DNA of 42,980 nt from an uncultured Tenacibaculum sp. (GCA_947498055.1 CANMJA010000036.1:1-42980); one strand, 5' to 3'; counted from the stretch's first letter, positions 15,484 to 24,825 are shown. Translations and numbers: made by a program. Notes: generated by a model not told the origin, from the letters alone.

Positions 15484-17613
15484 TTAAAAATTAAATTGAA
15501 CTCTTCCGTAATAGGTTCTACCTAATAATAGAGCACTATCATTATTTGTAAATGCTGCTTTACTTTTATTAATTGTTCCCCTTTCATTAAATAAATTATC
15601 TATACCAAACTGTAGTTTAAGTATGTTTAATAATTCTTTTTCTACACTTAACTTAAATTGAATATTTCCGGCTACAAACTCATCGAAATTATCTATAATT
15701 CCTTGACTCGAATTGGTGTCAAACAAAGCATACTTACTTCTATATATCCCTCTTATGTTTGCTGAAAAACGATGTTGATAATTTTCATAAAATAACTTTG
15801 CATTTGCCGTATGTTTAGATCTGTTTACTAAACCGAAATAATCTGATTTTGTTAAAACTTCTGAAGGAGAAGTGGTTGTTTTTCTAAAAAACACTTGACC
15901 CAATTCTAACAAAGCTTCTTCGTCTTTGTCTTTTGCTTCTAAATATTGATATCCTCCCAAAAAACGAAGATTATTTGTCAATGTATAGCTAACATCTAAT
16001 TCAACACCTTGTGTATACACCCTTCCTCTATTTTGGTACGTAAATATTCGTGTGCTAATTGGAATATTAAATTCATTTTCAAAGGCTGTTGTGTAGGCGT
16101 TACTATCTCCAAATACAGCTTCATCTTTTTCTTTCTCGTATGCATTTAATCGAGTATCGAACACATCTATTAAATCATTTATATCATTTCTAAATGCATT
16201 CACTTGTATTTTAAGGTTTTTTAAAGGTTTTATTTCAAAACCTACATTAATCCCTATGGAGTTTTCTGGATTCAAACCTTTTGAAAAAGCAGTTACTTTT
16301 GAAAAATTGTGATGCAACTCACTCAACGTTTTTACTCCAAAAACTACATAACCATTTGCTGTATTTTTAAAATTAAAATATAGTTGACGAAAATCTGGAG
16401 CTTTAAATCCGTATCCTAAAGATCCTTTTATAGAAACCAGCTCATTAAAAGTATATTTTGCAGATAATTTAGGGCTAATTGCAGATTGATATTCACTGTG
16501 ATTATCAAACCTTGCCCCTAATATTACGTTCATTTTTTTATTAGGTTTATAATCTAACTGACTAAAAACATACGGAGAATTAAATGTTTGTTTACGTAAA
16601 AAATCTGTTCTATCTACTTCCTCTATATTCATTCCAATTCCTCCTGATAAAACCATGTTATTAAATGAAAATTGTGATCTTATTTCTGGGCGTAACAACA
16701 CCTGATTAAAAACACTTTCATTTAAATTACTACTACTTTTTGTTTTAAATTTTGTTGCATAAAACGTATAATCCACTTTCCATTTATCAGAAATATCATG
16801 TCTTACTTCTGTATGTGTATTCCAATCTTTTTGTGAATTTTTCACATTTGGAGCATCTTGATTTTCAGAAAAAAACCGATTCGATATGGTTGCTTTCAAT
16901 GTATTCGAAAAATCATAGGTTAGCTTTAAATTCCCTGTAATATTTTTATGCGGATATCTTGTTTTAAATGGTGTTTCGGTAGATAAATCAAAACCCCCAC
17001 TAGAATTTAAATTAACACTTGCGTTCACCCCTAGATGCTTTTTTTTAAATAAAATATTGGTATTTATATCTAGCTCATTTCTTGCTCCTCCTCTACTTAA
17101 AAATTGTACACTCCCTTTTGTGGTTTCTCTTTTAGGTTTCTCTGTTATAATATTAATTACACCACCAAGAGCCTCTGAACCATATAAGGAAGAAGAAGGT
17201 CCTTTTACTATTTCAATTTGTTGGATATTATTTATTGTTATCCTATCTAAATCTATATTACCAGATCTTCTTCCTATGATAGGAACTCCATCAATTAAAA
17301 TTAATGTGTACTCGGCATCTAAACCTTGCATTTGCACCCCACTAAAACCTCCAAAATCTGTAACTGTAGTAATTCCTGTTTGTTCAGTTAAAATATCACT
17401 TAATCTTACTGCTCCTACTTTTTGAATTTGTTTCTTAGAAATTAAAGTAATTGGCATTGGTACACTTGAAAGTTGACGAACTGTTCTTGTAGCACTCACT
17501 ACAACTTCCTCTAATTTGTTCATTTTTATGGAATCCTTTTTTTTCTGTTTTTGAGAAAAATTAGTCAACTCTATAAAAAAAAATAAAACTGCAAAAACTC
17601 TATTTAGAAACAT
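15484..17613 (-). CDS. TonB-dependent outer-membrane receptor, probably for heme
   Basis: 709 residues from the ATG at 17613. N-terminal signal peptide (1-20, ending LTNFSQ), then a TonB-box-like region 'EEVVVSATRT', a plug domain (about 35-150, with 'ILIDGVPIIGRRSGNIDLDRI' and 'VKGPSSSLYGSEALGGVINI'), and a 22-strand barrel ending in Phe. It lacks the N-terminal carboxypeptidase-like domain of SusC-type receptors, so it is of the HmuR/cirA type. A longer frame from 17631 would start inside the TATATTTG promoter box at 17631-17638, so the inner ATG is chosen. It heads a transcript with the DoxX-like and HmuY genes; the heme substrate is inferred from HmuY. Confidence 0.9.
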   Translation of the reverse strand: MFLNRVFAVLFFFIELTNFSQKQKKKDSIKMNKLEEVVVSATRTVRQLSSVPMPITLISKKQIQKVGAVRLSDILTEQTGITTVTDFGGFSGVQMQGLDAEYTLILIDGVPIIGRRSGNIDLDRITINNIQQIEIVKGPSSSLYGSEALGGVINIITEKPKRETTKGSVQFLSRGGARNELDINTNILFKKKHLGVNASVNLNSSGGFDLSTETPFKTRYPHKNITGNLKLTYDFSNTLKATISNRFFSENQDAPNVKNSQKDWNTHTEVRHDISDKWKVDYTFYATKFKTKSSSNLNESVFNQVLLRPEIRSQFSFNNMVLSGGIGMNIEEVDRTDFLRKQTFNSPYVFSQLDYKPNKKMNVILGARFDNHSEYQSAISPKLSAKYTFNELVSIKGSLGYGFKAPDFRQLYFNFKNTANGYVVFGVKTLSELHHNFSKVTAFSKGLNPENSIGINVGFEIKPLKNLKIQVNAFRNDINDLIDVFDTRLNAYEKEKDEAVFGDSNAYTTAFENEFNIPISTRIFTYQNRGRVYTQGVELDVSYTLTNNLRFLGGYQYLEAKDKDEEALLELGQVFFRKTTTSPSEVLTKSDYFGLVNRSKHTANAKLFYENYQHRFSANIRGIYRSKYALFDTNSSQGIIDNFDEFVAGNIQFKLSVEKELLNILKLQFGIDNLFNERGTINKSKAAFTNNDSALLLGRTYYGRVQFNF

Positions 17614-17630
17614 TCTTAATAATTTTGACA

Positions 17631-17638
17631 CAAATATA
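17631..17638 (-). promoter_or_regulatory. Probable -7 promoter element of the heme receptor operon
   Basis: TATATTTG on the minus strand fits TAnnTTTG and has a TTG 15 bases further upstream. It lies 17 bases before the ATG at 17613, which decides the start of the receptor gene. No iron-regulator site could be recognised. Confidence 0.5.
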
Positions 17639-17671
17639 TCTTTTATTTTTATTCAATCTAAATAAATTTTA

Positions 17672-17679
17672 TATTTTTG
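17672..17679 (+). promoter_or_regulatory. Possible -7 promoter element of the DUF6607 gene
   Basis: TATTTTTG lies 26 bases before the ATG at 17706 and is divergent from the receptor promoter about 40 bases away. AT-rich context makes a chance match plausible. Confidence 0.35.
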
Positions 17680-17705
17680 TTCTTACAATTAAACAATCTA
17701 TTAAC

Positions 17706-18607
17706 ATGAAAAAATTATTTGTTATAGTTATCATTTTAGGTATTGTAACTATAAATGCACAAACCAATAAAAAACAAAAAGACATTACTGCTATAAAATC
17801 TATGAGTGGTTGTTATCAAGTAGGTTTTAATTTTTCTGAAACCTTTAACTATTCAAAAGATGAAAACTATAAATCTTCTGCTGTGAAGCATGACAAAGCT
17901 TTAGAATGGGTAGAAATACTTACTGACAAAAAAAACAAAATTCAATTACAACATTTATTAATTGTAGGTCCTAAAGACAAACCCCATATTGTAAAACACT
18001 GGAGACAAGATTGGTTGTTTGAAAATCAAGATTTATTTCTTTTTAATAAAAGTAATTCATGGAAGTATAGTGAGTATTCTAAAGAACAAGTAAAAGGAAA
18101 TGGACGCAAAAAGTATTTCAAGTAGACGATAGTCCTCGTTACGAAGGAACTGCAACATGGATACATGTAGATGGAAAAAGCTTTTGGGAAAATGGTACAG
18201 ATGCTCCTTTAGCAAGAAGAGAACACACCAAAAGATCTGATTACAATGTAATGCATAGAAGAAATAGGCATGAAATTACCAAAGAAGGTTGGATTCATAA
18301 TCAGGATAATGATAAAATTATTAGAGAAAATGGTAAGGCAGATTTTTTATTAGCCCAAGAGAAGGGATATAATACCTACGTGAAAGTAGCTGATAAAAAA
18401 TGTAAAGCAGCACAAGATTGGTGGAAAGAAAATAAAAAAGTGTGGAAAAAAGTAAGAAAAAAATGGGATAAAACTTTTAACATGAAAAAAGATATTGTGT
18501 TACAAGAAAAAGTAAATGACAAAAAAATGTATTCTCATTTATTTGCTTTAAAAGCTAATACTTCTAAAAAAGAAGTAGAAACTATTATTGACAGTTTTTT
18601 GAATTAA
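17706..18607 (+). pseudogene. DUF6607 family protein gene with a single-base frameshift
   Basis: Exported protein of about 300 residues split over two frames. The first (17706-18125) gives a signal peptide (1-19, ending TINAQ), then 'KSMSGCYQVGFNFSETF' and 'HIVKHWRQDWLFENQDL', and ends with RKKYFK. The second continues at once with 'QKVFQVDDSPRYEGTATW', 'WENGTDAPLARREHTKR' and 'NRHEITKEGWIHNQDNDKI' down to 18607. The break is at about 18098-18101: GGAAATGG would read on as Gly-Asn-Trp if one more T were present. Both halves are well conserved in style, so the change is recent or a sequencing error. It diverges from the heme receptor, and a terminator follows at 18693. Function of DUF6607 is unknown; a link to heme uptake is inference. 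Confidence 0.8.
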
Positions 18608-18692
18608 TTAGTTTTTAGAAAACTATCTATTACTTAAATAAAAAATTGTTTAGTTTTTTTTAATTAATCTTCCTTTGTAATTTGTTAGTTAC

Positions 18693-18728
18693 ATCTCGAT
18701 AAATACATAATTTATCGAGATTTTTTTT
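18693..18728 (+). terminator. Terminator downstream of the DUF6607 gene
   Basis: Perfect 12-bp arms ATCTCGATAAAT (18693-18704) and ATTTATCGAGAT (18710-18721), 5-base loop, followed by a run of T to 18728. Confidence 0.75.
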
Positions 18729-18741
18729 GTTCACAACTTTG

Positions 18742-18773
18742 TTTGTATGTACTAATTGGGTTTGCTACTTTTG
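18742..18773 (+). promoter_or_regulatory. Probable dnaX promoter
   Basis: TTTG at 18742-18745, 20 bases, then TACTTTTG at 18766-18773: a good match to the Bacteroidota -33/-7 pattern. The dnaX ATG is 21 bases further on, which leaves a short leader. Confidence 0.55.
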
Positions 18774-18794
18774 TTACGCAAATAGTAATCGTTA

Positions 18795-20509
18795 ATGGAA
18801 CACTTTATAGTATCGGCACGTAAGTATCGTCCTCAAAATTTTGAGGATGTGGTAGGTCAACAAGCCATCACTAACACATTAGAAAATGCTATAAAAAACA
18901 ATCATTTAGCACAGGCATTATTATTTACAGGTCCTAGAGGAGTTGGTAAAACCTCTTGTGCACGTATACTTGCCAAGCGTATTAATCAAGAAAGTTCTGA
19001 TAATATAACGGAAGATGAAGATTTCGCTTTTAATATTTTTGAATTAGATGCTGCATCTAACAACTCGGTAGATGATATTCGTAGTTTAACCGATCAGGTT
19101 CGTATACCACCACAAACAGGAAAATATAAAGTATATATTATTGATGAGGTGCATATGCTTTCACAAGCAGCCTTTAATGCTTTTTTAAAAACATTAGAAG
19201 AACCACCTGCACATGCTATTTTTATTTTAGCAACTACCGAAAAACATAAAATTATACCAACCATACTTTCTCGTTGTCAAATATTCGATTTTAAACGTAT
19301 TGGTGTTTTAGATGCCAAAAATTATTTAAAAGTAATATGTGAGCGTGAAAATATTACAGCAGAGGATGATGCTTTACACATTATAGCGCAAAAAGCAGAT
19401 GGTGCAATGCGTGACGCTTTATCTATTTTTGATAGAGTGGTTAGTTTTTCTGGTAATAATTTGACTAGAGAAGCGGTTACTGAAAACTTAAATGTTTTAG
19501 ATTACGAAGTTTACTTTAATATGACGGATTTATTATTAGAAAATAAAATTCCGGAAGTATTAATGGCTTACAATACTGTTTTATCTAAAGGATTTGAAGG
19601 ACAACATTTTATTAGTGGTTTGGCTTCTCATTTTAGAGATTTACTCGTTGCTAAAGATACTGCTACAATTCCTTTATTAGAAGTTGGTGACACTATTAAA
19701 AAACGTTATTTAGAGCAAGCAACGAAAGCTCCTATGACTTTTTTACTTTCTGCAATTGATAAGGCTAACGATTGTGATTTAAAATACAAGTCGAGTAAAA
19801 ATCAACGATTGCTTGTAGAACTTTGTATTATGCAAATTGCCTCTATCACCTTCGATGGAGAAAAAAAAAAAGTAGCAACTACATAATTCCAGCTACTTTT
19901 TTCACTTCTTTATCGCCAAAGATTACAAAATCTATAGAGCAAATAGCGCAACAAAAGCAGCAACCAGAAAAAGAACAAGTTCCAAAAAAACAACCTCTTA
20001 AAGCTGTTACTCCACAAGAACCTAGCAAACCTTCTATTAAAAATATTAAAAGAAGAACTTCTGCTTTATCTTTTAAAAGTTTACAACAAAAAAGAGAAAC
20101 TAAAGTGGTAACAGATGAGGAAGAAAATTTTGATAATCATCCTAGAACTCCTTTTACTCAAGAAGAACTTCAAGAAGCTTGGAAAAAATACTATTTTAAA
20201 TTACAAGAATTAGGAGAAAAAAACATTGCTTCTATTCTAATTGCAGGTGCTCCCACTTTAAAAGCCAACTTTTCTGTTATTGTTACCTTACCTAACAATT
20301 TAATGAAAAGTCAGTTAGACAAAGGAAAACCAAAATTACTTCGATTTTTAAGAGAAAAACTTAACAATTATGGAATTCAAATTACTATTGAAGTAAACGA
20401 AGTGGTAGAAAAGAAATTTGCCTATACTCCGCAAGAAAAATACGAAAAACTAAAAGAGAAAAATCCACTTTTAGAAAAATTAAAAAATACCTTTGGATTA
20501 GATATTTAA
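18795..20509 (+). CDS. dnaX: DNA polymerase III gamma/tau subunit DnaX, in two frames joined at an A11 run
   Basis: Clamp-loader ATPase. The standard frame (18795-19886, 363 residues) holds the AAA+ core: Walker A GPRGVGKT at 46-53, Walker B YIIDEVHML at 114-122, sensor 'LATTEKHKI' at 145-153, and the collar domain. The four zinc-binding cysteines of E. coli DnaX are absent from this region. The frame then runs through eleven A residues (19861-19871) and stops four codons later (ends VATT). The -1 frame takes over exactly there with SSNYIIPATFF and continues to 20509 with a Lys/Gln-rich linker and a tau-like C-terminal domain. So the short product is gamma-like and full-length tau needs a shift of -1 (or one extra A in the transcript). 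This can be programmed slippage, as in Thermus and E. coli dnaX, or a miscounted homopolymer. Confidence 0.9.
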
Positions 20510-20517
20510 TAGCGAAA

Positions 20518-20649
20518 ATGGCACATCATACCATTTTATATGGAAGAATTATTGAAACTACTTGGAAAAAAGAAGATTATTACCAACTTCATAGATTAAA
20601 GGAAGAAATAAGTACTAATTTACCTGAAGAGGATTTAAAATTCCTTTAG
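20518..20649 (+). CDS. Short 43-residue protein, possibly the truncated start of a larger one
   Basis: ATG at 20518, eight bases after dnaX. The sequence (MAHHTILYGRIIETTWKKED, then YYQLHRLKEEI...) resembles, from memory, the N-terminus of longer hypothetical proteins of Flavobacteriaceae that begin with a similar 'YHTIIYGxI' phrase. It ends at a TAG with no continuation seen in any frame before the next gene. It may be a relic or a genuine small protein. Confidence is low on both the family and the coding status. Confidence 0.4.
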   Translation: MAHHTILYGRIIETTWKKEDYYQLHRLKEEISTNLPEEDLKFL

Positions 20650-20702
20650 TTAAATAAAAGTATGTCATTTTGCTTGTTCTATCTACAAAAGAAAATAAAT
20701 TC

Positions 20703-21068
20703 ATGAACTTAAAAATTGAAGATTTAGTAGGCAATTATACCATCCTAGGAAGTAATCAAGATAAAAGTGAAAACACTTACAAAGGCATACTTTCTTTAGA
20801 GCTAAATTCTAATAATAGAATAGATGCAAAATGGTTAATTAACAACCAACAAGAGCAATTAGGAACTGGTTTTTTTAAGGACAATATTCTTGTTATAAAT
20901 TTCTATTATACAGGCGACGATGGTATTATTTTAAAAGGAGTTGTTGTATATCGCTGCCTTACTAAAGATATTTTAGATGGATTTTGGTCTGAAAAACATG
21001 GAGACCCCTTATACTTAGGAAAAGAACAGTGTTTTAGAATTAAAACAGAGAAAACTACTATTCATTAA
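20703..21068 (+). CDS. Conserved hypothetical protein
   Basis: 121 residues from the ATG at 20703; a TTG at 20670 would add 11 less plausible residues. It is a soluble, beta-rich protein with alternating Gly/Asp turns ('GNYTILGSNQD', 'GTGFFKDNILVINFYYTGDDG', 'ILDGFWSEKHGDPLYLGKEQ'). This looks like a small lipocalin- or avidin-like barrel, but I do not recognise the family and that is inference from pattern only. No signal peptide. It precedes the YchJ-like gene by 11 bases, so the two are likely co-transcribed. Confidence 0.65.
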   Translation: MNLKIEDLVGNYTILGSNQDKSENTYKGILSLELNSNNRIDAKWLINNQQEQLGTGFFKDNILVINFYYTGDDGIILKGVVVYRCLTKDILDGFWSEKHGDPLYLGKEQCFRIKTEKTTIH

Positions 21069-21079
21069 ACTTCTTTCAC

Positions 21080-21454
21080 ATGCAATGTCCTTGTAATCCA
21101 AATAAAAAATATAAAGATTGTTGCCAAAAGGCACATAATGATATCAATACAGTGATTTCACCAGAACAGTTAATGCGATCTAGATATACTGCTTTTGTAT
21201 TGGCTAAAATTGATTATTTACAAATAAGTCATCATACAAGTACTAGACCTTCGAAGAAAGAGAAAAAAGAATTGCTAAAATGGACTAAATCTGTAGATTG
21301 GGTGAAGTTGGAAGTTATACATGTTACAAACAAAACGGTTGAATTTAAAGCTTTTTTTATGGAAAATGGAAAATTAGATATTATACATGAAACTTCCTTT
21401 TTTATAAAAGAAAATAGTCATTGGGTCTATCTTAGTGGTAGTCAGAAAAATTAA
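21080..21454 (+). CDS. YchJ-like (UPF0225) protein with SEC-C-type zinc motif
   Basis: 124 residues. The N-terminus 'CPCNPNKKYKDCC' (Cys3, Cys5, Cys14, Cys15) is a SEC-C-like zinc-binding motif, followed by 'SPEQLMRSRYTAFVLAKIDYL', which is the signature of the YchJ family, and a cystatin-like/NTF2-like body ending 'ENSHWVYLSG'. E. coli YchJ carries zinc motifs at both ends; this one has only the N-terminal copy and is shorter. Function is unknown. It ends the dnaX-side run of plus-strand genes; the terminator at 21568-21606 lies between it and valS. Confidence 0.88.
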   Translation: MQCPCNPNKKYKDCCQKAHNDINTVISPEQLMRSRYTAFVLAKIDYLQISHHTSTRPSKKEKKELLKWTKSVDWVKLEVIHVTNKTVEFKAFFMENGKLDIIHETSFFIKENSHWVYLSGSQKN

Positions 21455-21567
21455 TGTTTTGTTTTTTAAAATGCTTATTAACATAAAAAGAAGGTCCCTT
21501 CGAGACCCCAGACAAAAATTTTGTGAAACGGCTGTAATGTCATAAAATAGGATACTACTTTTTAAAT

Positions 21568-21606
21568 AAAAAAAGATCCATCTAAAATAGATGAATCTTT
21601 TTTTTA
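21568..21606. terminator. Bidirectional terminator between the YchJ-like gene and valS
   Basis: AAAGAT-C-CATCTA and TAGATG-A-ATCTTT pair across a 3-base loop with one internal mismatch, flanked by A and T runs. It lies between convergent genes and can serve both. A small second hairpin, GGTC-CCTTCGA-GACC, lies at 21494-21508. Confidence 0.65.
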
Positions 21607-21621
21607 ATCTGTATTATTCTT

Positions 21622-24261
21622 TTATTTTAAAGAAACTAAACTAGAATTTATTGTTTCAATCTTTGCTAGTGTATCTGCTTCTTTTTTACGTTCTAAAGCA
21701 ATCACTTGTTCAGGTGCGTTACTTACAAAACGCTCATTAGATAATTTTTTCTGAATTCCTTTTAAGAATCCTTCTGCTCTTTTTAATTCTGCATTTAGTT
21801 TAGCTATTTCAGCTTCTACATCTATATTATCTAAGGAAATAGGTACGAAATATTCATTCGATTTTACACGAAAAGATGCAGCACCTTCTATTTTATCCGA
21901 CACATAACTAACCTCAGTTGTATTGGTTAATTTCTGAATTACGGTATCCAAATCTTTAATAAATTTCTCATTATTAACTACCGATAATTCTATTGCCTCT
22001 TTAAAAGCAATATTTTTTTCCTTTCTTATAGTTCTAATGCCTGAAACAACATCTGTTGCAAACTCGAAATTGGTAATTAATGATTCATCAAAAGAAGTTA
22101 TCGTTGGGTATTTAGTAATAATTAAAGCTTCTTCTTTACTTCTTTCTGTTATTGATTGCCACACCTCTTCTGTTATAAAAGGCATAAAAGGATGAAGAAT
22201 CTTTAAATTATCTTCAAAAATTGCGATAACTTCATTGTATGTTTTAGCATCAATTGGTTGTTGATACGCTGGTTTAACAATTTCTAATAACCAACCACAA
22301 AAATCATCGTAAATTAATTTATACATTGCCATAATAGCATCTGATAAACGGTATTTACTATAATGATCTTCAATTTCTATTAAAGTTTTTTGAAATTTAG
22401 ATTTGTACCAATCTAAACCTATTCTGCTCGATTTTGGTTGTGTTATATCTTCAGAAACTTCCCATAAAGTAGTCAAGTAAAAAGCACTCCATATTTTATT
22501 CCCTAATCCTTTTCCTTGCTGACATAAAGCTTCATCAAACATTAAGTCATTACCCGCAGCAGAACTTAATAATAAACCTACACGAACTCCATCTGCACTA
22601 TAATCATCTATTAACTTTAATGCATCCGGAGAATTCCCTAACGATTTAGACATTTTACGACGTTGCTTATCACGTACTAACCCTGTTAAGTATACATTTT
22701 CAAACGGGCGTTCGTCTTTATATTCATACCCTGCAACAATCATACGAGCTACCCAAAAGAATAAAATATCTGGGCCAGTAACTAAATCGTTGGTCGGATA
22801 ATAATATTTAATCTCTTCATTTTCTGGATTACGAATTCCATCAAAAACAGACATAGGCCACAACCAAGATGAAAACCATGTGTCTAAAGCATCTGGATCT
22901 TGTTTTAAATCGGATGCTACTAAGGTATTATTTCCTGTTTTATCTTTAGCTAATTCAACAGCAGTTTCTATATTTTCTGCAACTACAAAATCTTCTTTTC
23001 CATCTCCGTAGAAATAAGCAGGAATTTGTTGTCCCCACCATAATTGACGAGAAATATTCCAATCACGAACATTTTCCATCCAATGACGGTACGTATTTTC
23101 AAACTTCTTTGGATATAAAGTTACATCGCTATCTTCTCCTAAAACGGCTTCAATAGCTGGTTTTGCCAACTCTTCCATTTTTAAAAACCATTGATCAGAC
23201 AATCTTGGTTCTATTACAGCTTTCGTTCTTTCAGAAGTTCCTACTTTATTGGTATGTTGCTCTACTTTTAGCAAACAACCTTTTTCTTCTAATTCTTTGG
23301 TAATCTCTTTACGAACTACAAAACGATCTTTGCCTTCATAATGTAAACCAAAAGAATTTAAAGAAGCATCGTCATTAAAAATATCAATTACCTCTAATTT
23401 ATGTTTATCTCCTAAAACCTTATCATTTTCATCATGTGCAGGCGTTACTTTTAAGCATCCTGTACCAAACTCAACATCTACATAAGTATCTTCTATAATA
23501 GGAATTACTCTATTACAAAGTGGCACTATTGCTTTTTTCCCTTTTAAATGAGTAAAACGTTCGTCTTCCGGATTTATACAAATTGCAGTATCTCCAAAAA
23601 TAGTTTCTGGTCTTGTAGTTGCAATTGTTAACGTATCTTCAGAACCTTCTATTTTATATTGTAAATAATATAAATTACCTTGTTTTTCTTCGTGAATTAC
23701 TTCCTCATCAGATAATGTTGTTTTTGCTTCCGGGTCCCAGTTTACCATTCTATATCCTCGATAAATTAAGCCTTTATTATATAAATCAACAAATACTTTA
23801 ATTACCGATTCACTCATATCATCATCCATGGTAAACTTGGTACGTTCCCAATCGCAAGATGCTCCTAATTTCTTTAATTGTTCTAGAATAATTCCTCCAT
23901 ACTGCTCTTTCCATTCAAAAGCATGCTTTAAAAACTCTTCTCTAGTTAAATCATTTTTATGAATTCCTTGCTCTTTTAATTTCGCAACCACTTTCGCTTC
24001 AGTAGCAATAGACGCATGATCTGTTCCTGGTACCCAACAAGCATTTTTTCCTTGTAAACGTGCTCTACGAACTAAAACATCTTGTATGGTATTATTTAAC
24101 ATATGCCCCATATGTAATACTCCTGTTACATTTGGCGGAGGAATTACTATGGTATAAGGTTCTCTTTCATCTACTTCAGAATGAAAATAATTATGTTTCA
24201 TCCAGTAATCATACCACTTACTTTCTACTTCGCTAGCGTTATATTTAGAAGGAATACTCAT
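21622..24261 (-). CDS. valS: Valyl-tRNA synthetase
   Basis: Class Ia aminoacyl-tRNA synthetase that charges tRNA-Val. 879 residues, normal for the bacterial enzyme. Class I signature HMGH at 50-53 (within PPPNVTGVLHMGH), editing domain with 'TIATTRPETIFGDTAI' near 212-227 and 'GTGCLKVTPAHDEND' at 266-280, KMSKS at 536-540 (KMSKSLGNSPD), anticodon-binding domain after about 600, and a C-terminal coiled-coil arm (about 815-879) with the usual Leu/Glu/Lys spacing. ATG at 24261 gives the standard N-terminus 'IPSKYNASEVESKWYDYW'. It is a single-gene unit. Confidence 0.97.
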   Translation of the reverse strand: MSIPSKYNASEVESKWYDYWMKHNYFHSEVDEREPYTIVIPPPNVTGVLHMGHMLNNTIQDVLVRRARLQGKNACWVPGTDHASIATEAKVVAKLKEQGIHKNDLTREEFLKHAFEWKEQYGGIILEQLKKLGASCDWERTKFTMDDDMSESVIKVFVDLYNKGLIYRGYRMVNWDPEAKTTLSDEEVIHEEKQGNLYYLQYKIEGSEDTLTIATTRPETIFGDTAICINPEDERFTHLKGKKAIVPLCNRVIPIIEDTYVDVEFGTGCLKVTPAHDENDKVLGDKHKLEVIDIFNDDASLNSFGLHYEGKDRFVVRKEITKELEEKGCLLKVEQHTNKVGTSERTKAVIEPRLSDQWFLKMEELAKPAIEAVLGEDSDVTLYPKKFENTYRHWMENVRDWNISRQLWWGQQIPAYFYGDGKEDFVVAENIETAVELAKDKTGNNTLVASDLKQDPDALDTWFSSWLWPMSVFDGIRNPENEEIKYYYPTNDLVTGPDILFFWVARMIVAGYEYKDERPFENVYLTGLVRDKQRRKMSKSLGNSPDALKLIDDYSADGVRVGLLLSSAAGNDLMFDEALCQQGKGLGNKIWSAFYLTTLWEVSEDITQPKSSRIGLDWYKSKFQKTLIEIEDHYSKYRLSDAIMAMYKLIYDDFCGWLLEIVKPAYQQPIDAKTYNEVIAIFEDNLKILHPFMPFITEEVWQSITERSKEEALIITKYPTITSFDESLITNFEFATDVVSGIRTIRKEKNIAFKEAIELSVVNNEKFIKDLDTVIQKLTNTTEVSYVSDKIEGAASFRVKSNEYFVPISLDNIDVEAEIAKLNAELKRAEGFLKGIQKKLSNERFVSNAPEQVIALERKKEADTLAKIETINSSLVSLK

Positions 24262-24348
24262 TAGGTTTACTTTTGTTTTTTAAAATTTGGTATTAGCGTT
24301 AAATAATCGTTAAAATTATTTTTGGCATCATTTTTGAATTATAGTTAG

Positions 24349-24356
24349 CAAAAATA
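24349..24356 (-). promoter_or_regulatory. Probable -7 promoter element of valS
   Basis: TATTTTTG on the minus strand, 88 bases upstream of the valS ATG, fits TAnnTTTG. The long leader that follows could hold regulation, but no T-box-like structure was recognised. Confidence 0.35.
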
Positions 24357-24395
24357 CAACTATCTATGTAGTATATAAAAATTAGTAGTTGATTT

Positions 24396-24425
24396 TTTGT
24401 AACTAAAAAAAATACATTAAATTTG
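24396..24425 (+). promoter_or_regulatory. Probable promoter of the DUF1573 gene
   Basis: TTTG at 24396-24399, 18 bases, then TAAATTTG at 24418-24425: a near-ideal Bacteroidota promoter, 38 bases before the ATG at 24463. Confidence 0.6.
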
Positions 24426-24462
24426 TAACACATAGGAAATCCCTAAACAATTATTAAACATT

Positions 24463-24825
24463 ATGAAAACAATTTTATCATTTATCGCAATTTGCTTTTT
24501 AGCTGTAACTGTAAATGCTCAAGAATTTAAATTTGAAACAGAGGTTATTAACTATGGAAAAATAGCTAATGGTTCTGAAGGAAAAAGAGTTTTTGAATTT
24601 ACAAATGTTGGAGACGCTCCATTAATTATCAAAGATATTAAGTCTACTTGTGGATGTACTGTACCAAGTAAACCAGAAAAGCCAATTATGCCAGGTGAAA
24701 AAGGACAAATTGAAGTTTCTTATGACACGAAAAGACCTGGAGTATTTAATAAAGCAATTACGGTTTATTCAAATGCAAAAGTAGAAAGAAAGATGTTAAA
24801 AATTAAAGGATACGTTATTAAATAA
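24463..24825 (+). CDS. DUF1573 exported protein
   Basis: 120 residues: signal peptide (1-20, ending TVNAQ) and a single immunoglobulin-like DUF1573 domain with 'YGKIANGSEGKRVFEFTN', 'PLIIKDIKSTCGCTVP' (Cys55 and Cys57) and 'IEVSYDTKRPGVFNKAIT'. DUF1573 proteins are very common in Bacteroidota envelopes; the function is not established. It has its own promoter and a strong terminator, so it is a one-gene unit. Confidence 0.9.
   Translation: MKTILSFIAICFLAVTVNAQEFKFETEVINYGKIANGSEGKRVFEFTNVGDAPLIIKDIKSTCGCTVPSKPEKPIMPGEKGQIEVSYDTKRPGVFNKAITVYSNAKVERKMLKIKGYVIK

Noticed and set aside
17057..17425. 122-codon plus-strand frame inside the TonB receptor
   Set aside because: Antisense to the plug domain, which is clearly coding on the minus strand; no start context or homology.
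18096..18128. Programmed frameshift in the DUF6607 gene
   Set aside because: No slippery heptamer or downstream hairpin was seen; a mutation or sequencing error explains it better.
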